Source of the DNA: Thermoplasmata archaeon
Lineage (GTDB): Archaea > Thermoplasmatota > Thermoplasmata > Lutacidiplasmatales > UBA184
Reading direction: 5' to 3'
DNA length: 64,000 bases
Assembly (NCBI GenBank): GCA_022750155.1
Contig: JAKIWG010000010.1
Span: 1-64,000, forward strand
Shown here one piece after another: positions 51,919 to 60,229 of the stretch. The first letter of the stretch is position 1. Each line of letters starts with the position of its first letter. The notes beneath the pieces are model-generated. The model was not told the origin of the DNA, made no database searches, and saw nothing but the letters and a program-made list of their open reading frames with translations. The translations under genes were made by a program, and so were the position numbers.

Positions 51919-51966
51919 CTCGCCGACCCCGAAGCTGTTATCTCGTCTGCCCGGTCCGGAGCGATC

Positions 51967-52347
51967 GTGGCACTACCGGCCAAGCTCCAGAACGACCTGA
52001 AGCAGTTCCAGCGGCTCCAGCAGGAGCTCTCCAACGTCGCCCAGCAGCGCATGCAGCTCGACCTCAAGCTCCGCGAAACGGTCCACACGCTCGACGAGCT
52101 CAAGCAGATCCCCGAGGACACCCCCGTGTATCGTCCGATCGGGGGTCTTCTCGTGAAATCGAAGGGACGCAAGGAGGTCGAGGACCTTCTCAGCGAGGAG
52201 AAGGAGACGCTCGAGGTCCGGGTCAAATCGATCGAGCGCCAGGAGGGCCACCTGAAGGAGCGCTACACCGAGATGCAGCGCGAACTTTCCGAGGCCCTTC
52301 AAAGCGCCGGAGTCACGAGCGGCGGCGACGCCGCGGCGCGCTCGTAA
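51967..52347 (+). CDS. pfdB: Prefoldin beta subunit
   Basis: The 126-residue chaperone subunit has an N-terminal coiled coil (LQNDLKQFQRLQQELSNVAQ), a hairpin with VYRPIGGLLVKSKGRKEVED, and a C-terminal coiled coil. It follows pcc1 in the conserved euryarchaeal Pcc1 - prefoldin beta arrangement. GTG start. Confidence 0.93.
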   Translation: MALPAKLQNDLKQFQRLQQELSNVAQQRMQLDLKLRETVHTLDELKQIPEDTPVYRPIGGLLVKSKGRKEVEDLLSEEKETLEVRVKSIERQEGHLKERYTEMQRELSEALQSAGVTSGGDAAARS

Positions 52348-52353
52348 GCCCGC

Positions 52354-53415
52354 CTATCGGTTCCGGTGGACCAGTCGGTCCGCCACGTCGTGCAGGAACT
52401 CCCGGTCCCCTCGGCGGAGACGCGGGCTCCGGTCCACGCGGGCCAATGCACGTTTCGTGAGCTGTTCGATGCGGGATTCCGAGTAGCGCAGGCTCCCCGT
52501 GTCCCGGATGACCCGTCGCGCCTCCTCGACCGAGTCGGGAGTCGCCTCCGGTCGCCCCAGGACTGCGGCCAGCGCCTCCCGGCCCCGCGTGCCGGCGTCG
52601 GCCCACGCGCGGACGACGAGCAGGGTTCGCTTCCCTTCCACCAGGTCGTTCGCGCTCTTGCCGGCCTCCGTCGCTTCGAATCCGGTACCGAGGATGTCGT
52701 CGCGGAGCTGGAAGGCGACCCCGATGTCGATGCCGAACGACTCCAGGTCGGACTGGAGGCCCGCGTTCCCCCCTCCCAGGATCGCGCCGATGCGGAGCGG
52801 CGAGGCCACCGTGTAGACGGCCGACTTGAGCCGGTGGACCGTGAGGACATCGGACTCGCGCACCCGGTCGACCGGGGTGGCCCCATTCTGGATGTCGAGG
52901 AGTTGGCCATAGGCGGTCTCCCGCGTCATGCGGATGTACTCGCGCAGGGCGTCGAGTCGACGTGCCGCGGGGACCGGACACGACAGGAGCCCCTCGATGG
53001 TGAACGGTTCCTGGAGGTCCCCGAGGGTGATCCCCACCCCGACGCCGTACTCCTCCGACCGGCCGAGGAGCCCCGCTGCGCGGTGGCGTGCCTCGACCAG
53101 CCGGTGGAGCGTCGGACCGCCGCGCCGCTCCTCCGAGTGGTCGATGATGTCGTCATGGACGAGCATCCAGCTCTGGAAGTGCTCGAGCGCGGCCGCGGCC
53201 GGTAGCACCGCCGAGACCGGCCCGGCGCTCGCGATCCGGTAACCCCCGAGGACCAGGAGGGCCCGGAATCGCTTCCCGCCGCGGAGCGTGAACTCGTTCA
53301 GCAGGTCAAGGTACGGCCGGAACACCGGCATCGCCGCGCGTCGGGACCCTCGGTACGATTCGCCGATCGAGCGCTCCAGCGCCGGCAGGTCGGCCGTCAG
53401 GTCCGAGAACTTCAC
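52354..53415 (-). CDS. idsA: Geranylgeranyl / short-chain polyprenyl diphosphate synthase
   Basis: The 353-residue all-helical prenyltransferase supplies C15-C20 diphosphates for archaeal ether lipids. It has GGKRFRALLVL, the first Asp-rich motif LVHDDIIDHSEERRGGPTLH, and KSAVYTVASPL. The second Asp-rich region is FQLRDDILGTG, where the last Asp of DDxxD is Gly; GKSANDLVEGKRT follows. The GTG at 53415 lies 33 bases after a TATA element shared with the divergent gene. Confidence 0.92.
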   Translation of the reverse strand: MKFSDLTADLPALERSIGESYRGSRRAAMPVFRPYLDLLNEFTLRGGKRFRALLVLGGYRIASAGPVSAVLPAAAALEHFQSWMLVHDDIIDHSEERRGGPTLHRLVEARHRAAGLLGRSEEYGVGVGITLGDLQEPFTIEGLLSCPVPAARRLDALREYIRMTRETAYGQLLDIQNGATPVDRVRESDVLTVHRLKSAVYTVASPLRIGAILGGGNAGLQSDLESFGIDIGVAFQLRDDILGTGFEATEAGKSANDLVEGKRTLLVVRAWADAGTRGREALAAVLGRPEATPDSVEEARRVIRDTGSLRYSESRIEQLTKRALARVDRSPRLRRGDREFLHDVADRLVHRNR

Positions 53416-53442
53416 GGACTTCGGCTCCGCCGATGAGTGTAT

Positions 53443-53453
53443 GTATTTAACGG
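53443..53453. promoter_or_regulatory. Shared TATA element between divergent idsA and TPR genes
   Basis: GTATTTAACGG contains TATTTAA on the plus strand (about 21 bases before the GTG at 53468) and TTAAATA on the minus strand (about 33 bases before the idsA GTG at 53415). With only 52 bases between the two starts, one AT-rich element seems to serve both directions. Confidence 0.5.
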
Positions 53454-53467
53454 AGGGGTTCTGAAAC

Positions 53468-54592
53468 GTGCCCGGACCGGCCTTCACCGAGCTCGTCGGC
53501 CGCCTCGTCGAGTCGATGGGGCAGAGCCTGGAGGCACTGAAACGCCAGGACGAGGAGATCCTCTTTCGCACCTCGGACGGCTTCCTCTACGCGTTCCTCG
53601 AAGACCCGAACCGGGTCTCGTGGGGCCAGGTCGAGCGGTTGCTGGGGGAGGTCCGGGACCAACCGGCGAAGCTCGCCGTCCTGACGCCGGGTCGACTCCC
53701 GCTCGCGCTCTCGGCCGAACTCCTGAAGCACGGCGCGACGGTCGTGGATGGCGAGCGGTTCCACGAGCTCGCGCGCGGTTTCGGACTGGGCAGCTACCTG
53801 GGAGAGGAGCCGCCGGGCGAGAAGGCCCGACCCTCGGCACGACTTCTTCCGAGCGCCCGCCAGCTCGACCAGGTGATGGTCCGGGCCCGGACGTGGATGG
53901 ACTGGGGGGTGCCGGCGATCGCCCTTCGATTCTATCGGCAGGCGAGCCAGATGAAGCCCGGGTTCCTGCCCGCGCGCAACGGGATCGGCCGCGCGTTGGC
54001 CCAACTTGGACTGTGGGAAGATGCAGGAAGGGTGTTCGACGAAGTCCTGTCGCTCCACGCAGAGGACCTCGAGGCCCGGATCGGGAAGGCCGCACTGCTC
54101 GGATCGATGGGGCACGCCCGCGACGAGATCGCCGCCTACCGGGCCTTGCGCGAAGAGGCACCGCAGCGCGTCGACCTGCGGATGTACCTTGTCGCCGCGC
54201 TCCTCGACGCCCAGGATTGGGCCGGTGCCCAGGTCGAGCTCGAAGGGATGCTGAAGGTCACCCCGGAAGACCCGCAGGTCCGCTTCCTGTACTCGGTCGC
54301 CCTTTCGCACACCTCCACCCCGGCCGAGGCCCAACGAGAACGGGAGCGCGCTCGGACGCTCGGGCTCACCCCCGAACGGGAAGCCGCACTCTCTGCGCAT
54401 CTGGAGCTCGGTGCCGCCGAACCTCGCCCGGCTCGACCTCCGAGCACTACCCCGCCGGTCCCCGTCGCGCCCGCCCCGATGCCGATCATGGCCCCATCGC
54501 CCCCCGCCATCCCCCCGTCGGAGCCGCGGGTCCCCCCGCCGGCGAAATCCAGTCGGAAGAAGGGGAACCGACGGGGTCGAAAAGCCAGTTAG
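53468..54592 (+). CDS. TPR-repeat protein with N-terminal restriction-like/Toprim-like domain
   Basis: The 374-residue protein has an N-terminal alpha/beta region of about 120 residues (LVESMGQSLEALKRQDEEIL; AKLAVLTPGRLPLALSAELL) of unknown class. Four tetratricopeptide-like repeats follow (about 135-300; GVPAIALRFYRQASQMKPGF, GLWEDAGRVFDEVLSLHAED, DWAGAQVELEGMLKVTPEDP). The tail is Pro-rich and ends in a basic stretch (KSSRKKGNRRGRK). It may be a scaffold. The domain name for the N-terminus is descriptive only. Confidence 0.7.
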   Translation: MPGPAFTELVGRLVESMGQSLEALKRQDEEILFRTSDGFLYAFLEDPNRVSWGQVERLLGEVRDQPAKLAVLTPGRLPLALSAELLKHGATVVDGERFHELARGFGLGSYLGEEPPGEKARPSARLLPSARQLDQVMVRARTWMDWGVPAIALRFYRQASQMKPGFLPARNGIGRALAQLGLWEDAGRVFDEVLSLHAEDLEARIGKAALLGSMGHARDEIAAYRALREEAPQRVDLRMYLVAALLDAQDWAGAQVELEGMLKVTPEDPQVRFLYSVALSHTSTPAEAQRERERARTLGLTPEREAALSAHLELGAAEPRPARPPSTTPPVPVAPAPMPIMAPSPPAIPPSEPRVPPPAKSSRKKGNRRGRKAS

Positions 54593-54626
54593 TCGGCGAC
54601 TGCCCACGGCGCGAGGGCAGGCCCGG

Positions 54627-55538
54627 ATGCGGATCGTTTCCCTCCTCCCTAGCGCCACCGAAACTGTCTACGCCTTGGGCAGGGGAACGGAGCTGGTGGG
54701 GCGAAGCGAGGAGTGCGACTACCCCGGCGAGGTGAAACCACTCCCGGTCGTCATGAGGGTCCGAACGCCGGATTCCCATCTCTCCTCGGGGGAGATCGAC
54801 GCCCGGGTCCGTTCCGTCCGTGGCGAGGGGGAGAGCCTGTATCTCCTCGACCTGGAGGTACTCCAGACCCTCTCCCCGGACGTCATCCTCACCCAGGACC
54901 TGTGTCGAGTGTGCTCGGTGACCGACGAGGAGGTCCGGGTGGCGTGTCGGCAGGTGGGCATCGACCCGGCCATCGTTTCGCTCACTCCCTCCAGCCTAGA
55001 CGGAGTTTGGGAAGGGATCCAGCGGGTAGGGGACGCGATCGGAGCCGGCGCGGAGGCCACGAAGCTCGTCCGCGAGCTCCGCAGACGGTCCTCCCCCGGG
55101 GAGTCGCGCGACGCGAAACGGCCGACGACGGCCGTGCTGGAGTGGCTCGACCCACCGATCATTGCCGGACTCTGGACCCCGGAGATGATCCGCGCCGCCG
55201 GAGGCGAACCGTGGGAGGCGACCGGCGGGATGCCGGGACGGAGAACCGAATGGTCGGCGGTGGCCCGTGCCGAACTCGACCTGCTCGTGCTGAGCCCGTG
55301 CAGCTTCCCCGTCGAACGCACCCGGGCCGAATCGGAGGCCGAGCCGACCCGCTCCGCGCTCGATCGGATCGCCCCTTCGCTCGGCGTGTGGATCGCCGAC
55401 GAAGCATATTTCAGCCGCCCCGGCCCACGGCTGATCGACGGCGTCGAGCTCCTTCGAGGGCTCTTGGCGGGCCAGGAGCCCCCGGGGAAGCTACCCTGTG
55501 AGCGCTATCTGGGGACCCGGTTAGGAGCGGCCCGATGA
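54627..55538 (+). CDS. BtuF-like cobalamin/metal-complex binding protein without signal peptide
   Basis: The 303-residue protein has the periplasmic binding protein class III fold: RIVSLLPSATETVYALGRGT at the N-terminus, LVGRSEECDYP, PDVILTQDLCRVC, VLEWLDPPIIAGLWTPEMI and a long spine helix. ABC-transporter versions are exported, but this one begins directly with the first beta strand and has no export or lipobox sequence. It is probably cytosolic or exported by another route. No permease or ATPase gene is adjacent. ATGA overlap with the protease gene follows. Confidence 0.85.
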   Translation: MRIVSLLPSATETVYALGRGTELVGRSEECDYPGEVKPLPVVMRVRTPDSHLSSGEIDARVRSVRGEGESLYLLDLEVLQTLSPDVILTQDLCRVCSVTDEEVRVACRQVGIDPAIVSLTPSSLDGVWEGIQRVGDAIGAGAEATKLVRELRRRSSPGESRDAKRPTTAVLEWLDPPIIAGLWTPEMIRAAGGEPWEATGGMPGRRTEWSAVARAELDLLVLSPCSFPVERTRAESEAEPTRSALDRIAPSLGVWIADEAYFSRPGPRLIDGVELLRGLLAGQEPPGKLPCERYLGTRLGAAR

Positions 55539-56230
55539 GTTGGACACCTTCCTCCCAGTACACGTTCGGGTCCACGCCCCGCCCGACCCGCGGGGTCTCC
55601 ACCTCCCCCACGGAGGTCGCCCACGTCACAATCGCGTTCCTGGTGCTCACGTTCGACCTGATGGTCGTCGGCGGGGCCCTCACCCCGGGGGACTTTGGGA
55701 CCGTCCAGCTCGCGACGCTGCTGCCATTTCTGGTGTTCGGGCTCGTGGCCGCGGCCTCCGGGTTCGTCGCCCACGAAATGGCGCATAAGATCACGGCCGA
55801 GCGCTACGGCTTCTGGGCGGAGTTCCGACTCTCCGCCTCCGGACTCCTCCTCTCGGTCGTGACCGCCCTCTTCGGGTTCATCTTCGCCGCCCCCGGGGCG
55901 ACCGTCGTCGGAGGGATGGGGGACGCACGCGAGTGGGGCCGAACGAGCCTCGCCGGCCCGCTCGTGAACCTCGTCGAAGCGACCGCCTTCCTCGGGGCCG
56001 GGGGCGCAGTCGCGTCCCTCACCCATTCCTCCAGCTACTGGCCGTTCTTCCTGCTCCTGGCGTTCATCAACGCGTGGTTCGCGACGTTCAACCTCGTGCC
56101 CCTAGGCCCGCTCGACGGGCGAAAGGTCTACCGTTGGGACCCGCGGGTCTGGGTGGTGTCAATCGCCGCCTCTGCCTCGTTTGCCGGGGCGATGCTCTAT
56201 CTGACGAGCGTCCATCCCCCGCCGTTCTAG
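55535..56230 (+). CDS. Site-2-protease-type (M50) membrane metalloprotease
   Basis: The 231-residue polytopic protein has the zinc motif FVAHEMAHKI (HExxH) in the second helix and the third-ligand region NLVPLGPLDGRKVYRW, the M50 arrangement. Such enzymes cleave membrane-embedded regulators. There are about five helices and no PDZ or CBS domain. It is coupled to the BtuF-like gene by ATGA and is 7 bases from the next gene. Confidence 0.9.
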   Translation: MSWTPSSQYTFGSTPRPTRGVSTSPTEVAHVTIAFLVLTFDLMVVGGALTPGDFGTVQLATLLPFLVFGLVAAASGFVAHEMAHKITAERYGFWAEFRLSASGLLLSVVTALFGFIFAAPGATVVGGMGDAREWGRTSLAGPLVNLVEATAFLGAGGAVASLTHSSSYWPFFLLLAFINAWFATFNLVPLGPLDGRKVYRWDPRVWVVSIAASASFAGAMLYLTSVHPPPF

Positions 56231-56237
56231 GAGTCTA

Positions 56238-57194
56238 ATGGGCGCCGCGGGGACGGTTCGCGAACTCGGCCAGGGACGCCTGATGATTGACCTAGGGTTC
56301 CGGGACACCGAGGGGCTGATCGCGTCGTACCTGATCCCCGGTCGCGATGGGGACTGGACGCTGGTGGAAACCGGGCCGTCGTCGTGCCGCGAAGCCCTCT
56401 CCGAGGGCGTCGCCCGCGCTGGGGTCGACCCGCAGGAGATCCGACGGGCGTTCGTGACCCACATTCACCTCGACCACGCCGGCGGTCTCGGACCCGTCGC
56501 CGGGGCGTTCCCCCGGGCGAGGCTGTTCGCCCATCGTTCCGGGCTCCCGCACCTGATCGACCCGACCCGGCTGATCGCCTCAGCGCGTCGGGCCTGGGGA
56601 GCTCAGGCGGACCCCCTCTGGGGCCCCATCACCCCAGTCCCGCCGAACCGGCTTGAGCCCCTCGACGGAGGCGAGACGTTCCCCGTCCTTGGAGGGGAAC
56701 TCCACGTACTCGCCACGCCCGGACATGCCACGCACCACCTGTCGTTCTTCGATTCCGCGCGACGGTCGATGATGACCGGAGACTCGGCCGGAGTGCTTCT
56801 CGAGGGGGCGGACCGCTCCCGGCCCGCCCTGCCCCCGCCGGACCTCGACCTGGAGCTGCTCTTCCAGAGTCTCGAGCGCATGGCGAAGCTCCACCCTCAG
56901 GAACTATGGTACGCCCATTTTGGACCTAATCCCGGCGGGGTCGGGGCCCTGGAATCGTACCGGGTGACGATCGAGGAGTGGAGGCAGGTGGCGCTGGGCG
57001 CTGCGATGACCGAACCGGAGGTTGGTGCCGTCGCGCGGGCGCTCCGCCAGCACGAGGAGAGCCGGGTCGTCTCTGGTGCCGGGACGCCCGCGACCGGGGA
57101 CCGGGGCGAGATGATATCCGGCTACGAACTGGCCGCGATGGGGCTGCTACGATACTTCCGGACCCGGGGGCTTCTCGGGGAGCGCGGAGGGTGA
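56238..57194 (+). CDS. Metallo-beta-lactamase-fold hydrolase
   Basis: The 318-residue protein has the HxHxDH motif THIHLDHAGGL (about residue 75), a second-metal His in ATPGHATHHLSFFD, an Asp in MMTGDSAGV and a final His in WYAHFGPNP. This is the glyoxalase-II-like MBL architecture with a C-terminal helical extension. The substrate is unknown. The stop overlaps the MFS start (GTGA). Confidence 0.9.
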   Translation: MGAAGTVRELGQGRLMIDLGFRDTEGLIASYLIPGRDGDWTLVETGPSSCREALSEGVARAGVDPQEIRRAFVTHIHLDHAGGLGPVAGAFPRARLFAHRSGLPHLIDPTRLIASARRAWGAQADPLWGPITPVPPNRLEPLDGGETFPVLGGELHVLATPGHATHHLSFFDSARRSMMTGDSAGVLLEGADRSRPALPPPDLDLELLFQSLERMAKLHPQELWYAHFGPNPGGVGALESYRVTIEEWRQVALGAAMTEPEVGAVARALRQHEESRVVSGAGTPATGDRGEMISGYELAAMGLLRYFRTRGLLGERGG

Positions 57195-58426
57195 CCCCGC
57201 TCCCCGCCGGGGAACGTGCGAAGCCGGCCGCGGCCCTGTTCATCGCGCGCGTGGTGTACGCGCTCAACTGGTACAATGTGGGGGCGGTACTCCCCCTGAT
57301 CGGAGCCTCCTTCGGGATCGGGACGGCTCGGCTCGGGCTGGTGCTCGGCGCCTTCCTGGTCGGCGTGGGGATATTCCAGGTCCCCGCCGGGTTTGCCGCC
57401 ATCCGATTCGGGGCACGGAGGGTCTCCCTCGCGGGGCTCGCCGTCATGGCGGTCGCTGGGATCGTCTCCGGCTTCGCACCGACCTACCTATGGCTCGCCG
57501 CCGCGCGGTGCGTGGCCGGGGTGGGGGCTGCGTTCTTCTTCTCCCCCGGACTCTCGCTCATCGCGTCCTACTACCCCGAGGGCCAGCGCGGTCCGGTCAT
57601 CGGCCTCTACAACGGGGGATTCAGTGTGGGCGGTGCCATCGGACTGTTCGGCGGCGCCCTCCTCGGTCAGCTCCTCGGATGGCCGGTCGCCCTCGCTTCC
57701 GCCGGGGGGGCGCTCCTTCTGACCGCCGGCGCGGCTTCGCTCCTTCTGCCCCCGGAAACCGAACCCGCGGCCTCGACGGTCCGGGCGCTGTGGATGGCGG
57801 GGCGTCCGGTGTTGAGGTCGCGGTCGATCTGGGCGCTGTCACTCGGCCTCACCGGATTCTGGGCGGCCATGTTCATCATCGCCCAGTACTTCGTGAAGTT
57901 CGGCCACGACGTCCACCCCGAATGGGGACCGAGCCTCGCGGCGGCCCTCGCGGCGACCCTGGTGATCATCTCCTTCCCCGGTGGACCCCTGGGGGGATGG
58001 CTCGCCGAGCGGGGGTGGGACCGGCGAGTCACCGTCGGGGTGTTCGCGGCGGGGGCGAGCCTCCTCGTCCTGACCATCCCGTTCGCGCCCCTGTGGCTGC
58101 TCTGGCCGATCTTCCTCTTTCTCGGGCTCATCGACGGCGTGATCTTCGCGATCCTGTACGTGATCCCGACGTATCTCGCGGAGACGCAGGGCCAAGGGCT
58201 CGCTCTGGGCCTCGCGGTCGTGAACTCTATCCAAGTCCTTTGCGGGAGCGCGTTGGCGATCACCTTCGGGTGGATCGCCTCGCAGTGGGGATTCACTCCG
58301 GCTTGGGCATTCACCGCCGCGACGAGCCTCGGTCTGATTCCCCTCCTCGCGTGGGTCGCCCCCAACCGCGGCGAAGGGAGCGGCTCCCGTGGAGATCCGG
58401 CTCCGGTGCGTCCCGCGCCCCCGTGA
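57191..58426 (+). CDS. Major facilitator superfamily transporter
   Basis: The 411-residue protein has about twelve transmembrane helices in two six-helix halves joined by a loop at about residues 185-210. A motif-A-like RFGARRVSLAGL lies between helices 2 and 3. GTG at 57191 overlaps the MBL gene stop. The substrate is unknown. The Pro-rich tail overlaps the convergent pyk gene by 116 bases. Confidence 0.88.
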   Translation: MTPLPAGERAKPAAALFIARVVYALNWYNVGAVLPLIGASFGIGTARLGLVLGAFLVGVGIFQVPAGFAAIRFGARRVSLAGLAVMAVAGIVSGFAPTYLWLAAARCVAGVGAAFFFSPGLSLIASYYPEGQRGPVIGLYNGGFSVGGAIGLFGGALLGQLLGWPVALASAGGALLLTAGAASLLLPPETEPAASTVRALWMAGRPVLRSRSIWALSLGLTGFWAAMFIIAQYFVKFGHDVHPEWGPSLAAALAATLVIISFPGGPLGGWLAERGWDRRVTVGVFAAGASLLVLTIPFAPLWLLWPIFLFLGLIDGVIFAILYVIPTYLAETQGQGLALGLAVVNSIQVLCGSALAITFGWIASQWGFTPAWAFTAATSLGLIPLLAWVAPNRGEGSGSRGDPAPVRPAPP

Positions 58427-59837
58427 GCTCGACCACGTGGACCAGGTTCGTGGGGCGACCCTCCACGGGGTAGCCCGCGGTAAGCACGATGCGGGCCCCG
58501 GTGCTCTCACCCAGGCGCTCGAGGGCGACTCGGGCCGCGTGCCCACGCAGAGCATCCAAGCCGAGGTGGCCCGGGATGGCCCCTGCCTGAACCCCCCATA
58601 CGAGCGCAAGTTGCCTTCGCGTGACCCGGTCGGGGGAGAGTGCTACGATCGGGGTGCACGGCCTCCATTGAGCCACCGCCCGCGCTGTCGCGCCCGAATG
58701 AGTAGGCGTCATGATCCCGGCCGCCCCAATGCGTTGAGCGACGTCGACGGCGGCTCGGGCGACGGCCCCGTCCACCGAAAGCAATCGGGACGCCTGCCCG
58801 GCCGAGTCGGCTCTCCGTGGAGGGAGCGCGCCCTCGGTCGTGCGTGCGATCCGATCGAGCCAATCGACCGCGGCGAATGGAAACCGTCCGACCGCGCTCT
58901 CTTCCGACAACATCAGGGCGTCCGCGCCGTCGAGCACTGCGTTCGCCACGTCGGTGGCCTCGGCACGCGTGGGCCGGGGCGCCCGGACCATGCTGAGAAG
59001 GAGCTGGGTGGCGACGATCACGAATCGCCCGGCGTCGTTGGCGCGCGCGATCAATGCCTTTTGTTCGAGCGCAAGCCGTTCGAGGGGGACCTCGATGCCC
59101 AGGTCTCCGCGGGCGACCATGATCCCGTCCGACTCCTGGAGGATCCTATCGATCGACTGGAGCGCCTCGGCCCGCTCGATCTTTGCGATCAACCCGATCC
59201 GGGCGCCCGAGCTCGTACGAGCGATCCGCCGTCGAGCCGTTCGCACGTCGGAGGCGGATCGGACGAAGGAGACGGCGACGTAATCGATGCCCTCCTCCAC
59301 GGCGATCGACAGGTCCCGAACGTCCTTCGGACCCAGGATCGACGCGCGGAGGTGGGCCCGGGGGAGGTACAATCCCTGGTGCGGTGCGACTATCCCCCCG
59401 CGAAAGATCCGCGTCGTCACCTCGGAGTTCGAGACCGACTCCACCACGAGCTCAATGGCCCCATCGCCGACGAGCAGGGGGTCGCCGGGTCGGGCCGCCT
59501 CGGCGATCCGCGGAATCGAGACCGGGGCGACGCGGTCATCACCCGGCGGCCCGCCGGAGCGCAGGGTCCATCGCTCGCCTTCTCGGAGTCGATAGGAGGG
59601 CCGGAGAAGTTCGCCGATCCGGATCTTGGGACCCTGCAGGTCCGCGACGATCGCGAACTCTCGCCGGGTCGATCGGCGGACGCGGTGCAGGTCCTGGAGG
59701 GTCGAGCGCTGCTCCTCTTCCCGGCCGTGGGAGAAATTCAGCCGGAACCCGTCGACGCCCGCCCGTGCGAGCCGCTCGAGCCTCGTTCTCGCGCGGGTAG
59801 CGGGACCGACGGTCACGAGGAGTTTGGTTCGACGCAC
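58311..59837 (-). CDS. pyk: Pyruvate kinase
   Basis: The 508-residue glycolytic enzyme transfers phosphate from PEP to ADP. Motifs: RTKLLVTVGPATRARTRLER, FRLNFSHG, VADLQGPKIRIGEL, IGLIAKIERAEAL (catalytic Lys), MVARGDLGIEVPLE, and PRPTRAEATDVANAVLDGAD with SEESAVGRFP. The C-terminal regulatory domain is present. GTG at 59837 places the first strand at the N-terminus. The last 35 residues, basic and Ser/Gly-rich, overlap the MFS gene antisense. Confidence 0.94.
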   Translation of the reverse strand: MRRTKLLVTVGPATRARTRLERLARAGVDGFRLNFSHGREEEQRSTLQDLHRVRRSTRREFAIVADLQGPKIRIGELLRPSYRLREGERWTLRSGGPPGDDRVAPVSIPRIAEAARPGDPLLVGDGAIELVVESVSNSEVTTRIFRGGIVAPHQGLYLPRAHLRASILGPKDVRDLSIAVEEGIDYVAVSFVRSASDVRTARRRIARTSSGARIGLIAKIERAEALQSIDRILQESDGIMVARGDLGIEVPLERLALEQKALIARANDAGRFVIVATQLLLSMVRAPRPTRAEATDVANAVLDGADALMLSEESAVGRFPFAAVDWLDRIARTTEGALPPRRADSAGQASRLLSVDGAVARAAVDVAQRIGAAGIMTPTHSGATARAVAQWRPCTPIVALSPDRVTRRQLALVWGVQAGAIPGHLGLDALRGHAARVALERLGESTGARIVLTAGYPVEGRPTNLVHVVELTGARDAPEPDLHGSRSLRRGWGRPTRGGESDRGSSRR

Positions 59838-59929
59838 CGAGAGGAGAGCCCCCTCGGGGTCAAATGGGTTCGTCCGCCACCGTACGAGCCGCCACACGCT
59901 TTTGTAATGTCCATTCGTCCCACCCGCGC

Positions 59930-60002
59930 AGCCCCGTGGTGTAGTGGCCAAGCATGCTGGCCTTTGGAGCCGGCGACAGCGGTTCGAATCCGCTCGGGGC
60001 TA
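59930..60002 (+). tRNA. tRNA-Gln, anticodon TTG
   Basis: The acceptor stem AGCCCCG pairs with CGGGGCT. The anticodon stem CTGGC/GCCGG encloses loop CTTTGGA with anticodon TTG at 59964-59966. The T arm is AGCGG TTCGAAT CCGCT. Discriminator A at 60002; no encoded CCA and no intron. A TATA-like TTTTGTAA (59900-59907) lies about 26 bases upstream. tRNA-Gln is the better call because CTTTGGA is the usual archaeal Gln(TTG) loop. Confidence 0.93.
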
Positions 60003-60145
60003 CCCGTCAGCACTTTTGCCCGATTGGCCCAAGTGGCCCCGTGCCCGCTCAGACACGACGATCTCGAGCGCCTAAACCGCGAACACGCCCTCCGCGTAGC
60101 CGAGACCAATCCCTCCACTCCCGACCAATCTGAGCCAACACCTTC

Positions 60146-60178
60146 GGAGGGCCGGGTCCTCCCCCGGCCCTCCATTTT
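60146..60178 (+). terminator. Strong stem-loop followed by a short T run
   Basis: GGAGGGCCGGG (60146-60156) is separated by TCCTCC from its exact inverse CCCGGCCCTCC (60163-60173), followed by ATTTT. A perfect 11-bp GC stem with a T-run looks like a factor-independent terminator. It lies between the tRNA-Gln gene and the recombinase gene, ending 52 bases before the recombinase start. It could instead be a recombination-related site. Confidence 0.55.
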
Positions 60179-60229
60179 CCCTGATCGGCAGCGGAGGCGG
60201 CGGGACATCGGTCGCCTCAGAGAGCGCGA

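Noticed and set aside
59930-60002. tRNA-Trp or tRNA-Pro reading of the tRNA gene
   Set aside because: Only the CTGGC/GCCGG stem gives a proper 7-base loop with U33, placing TTG as the anticodon.
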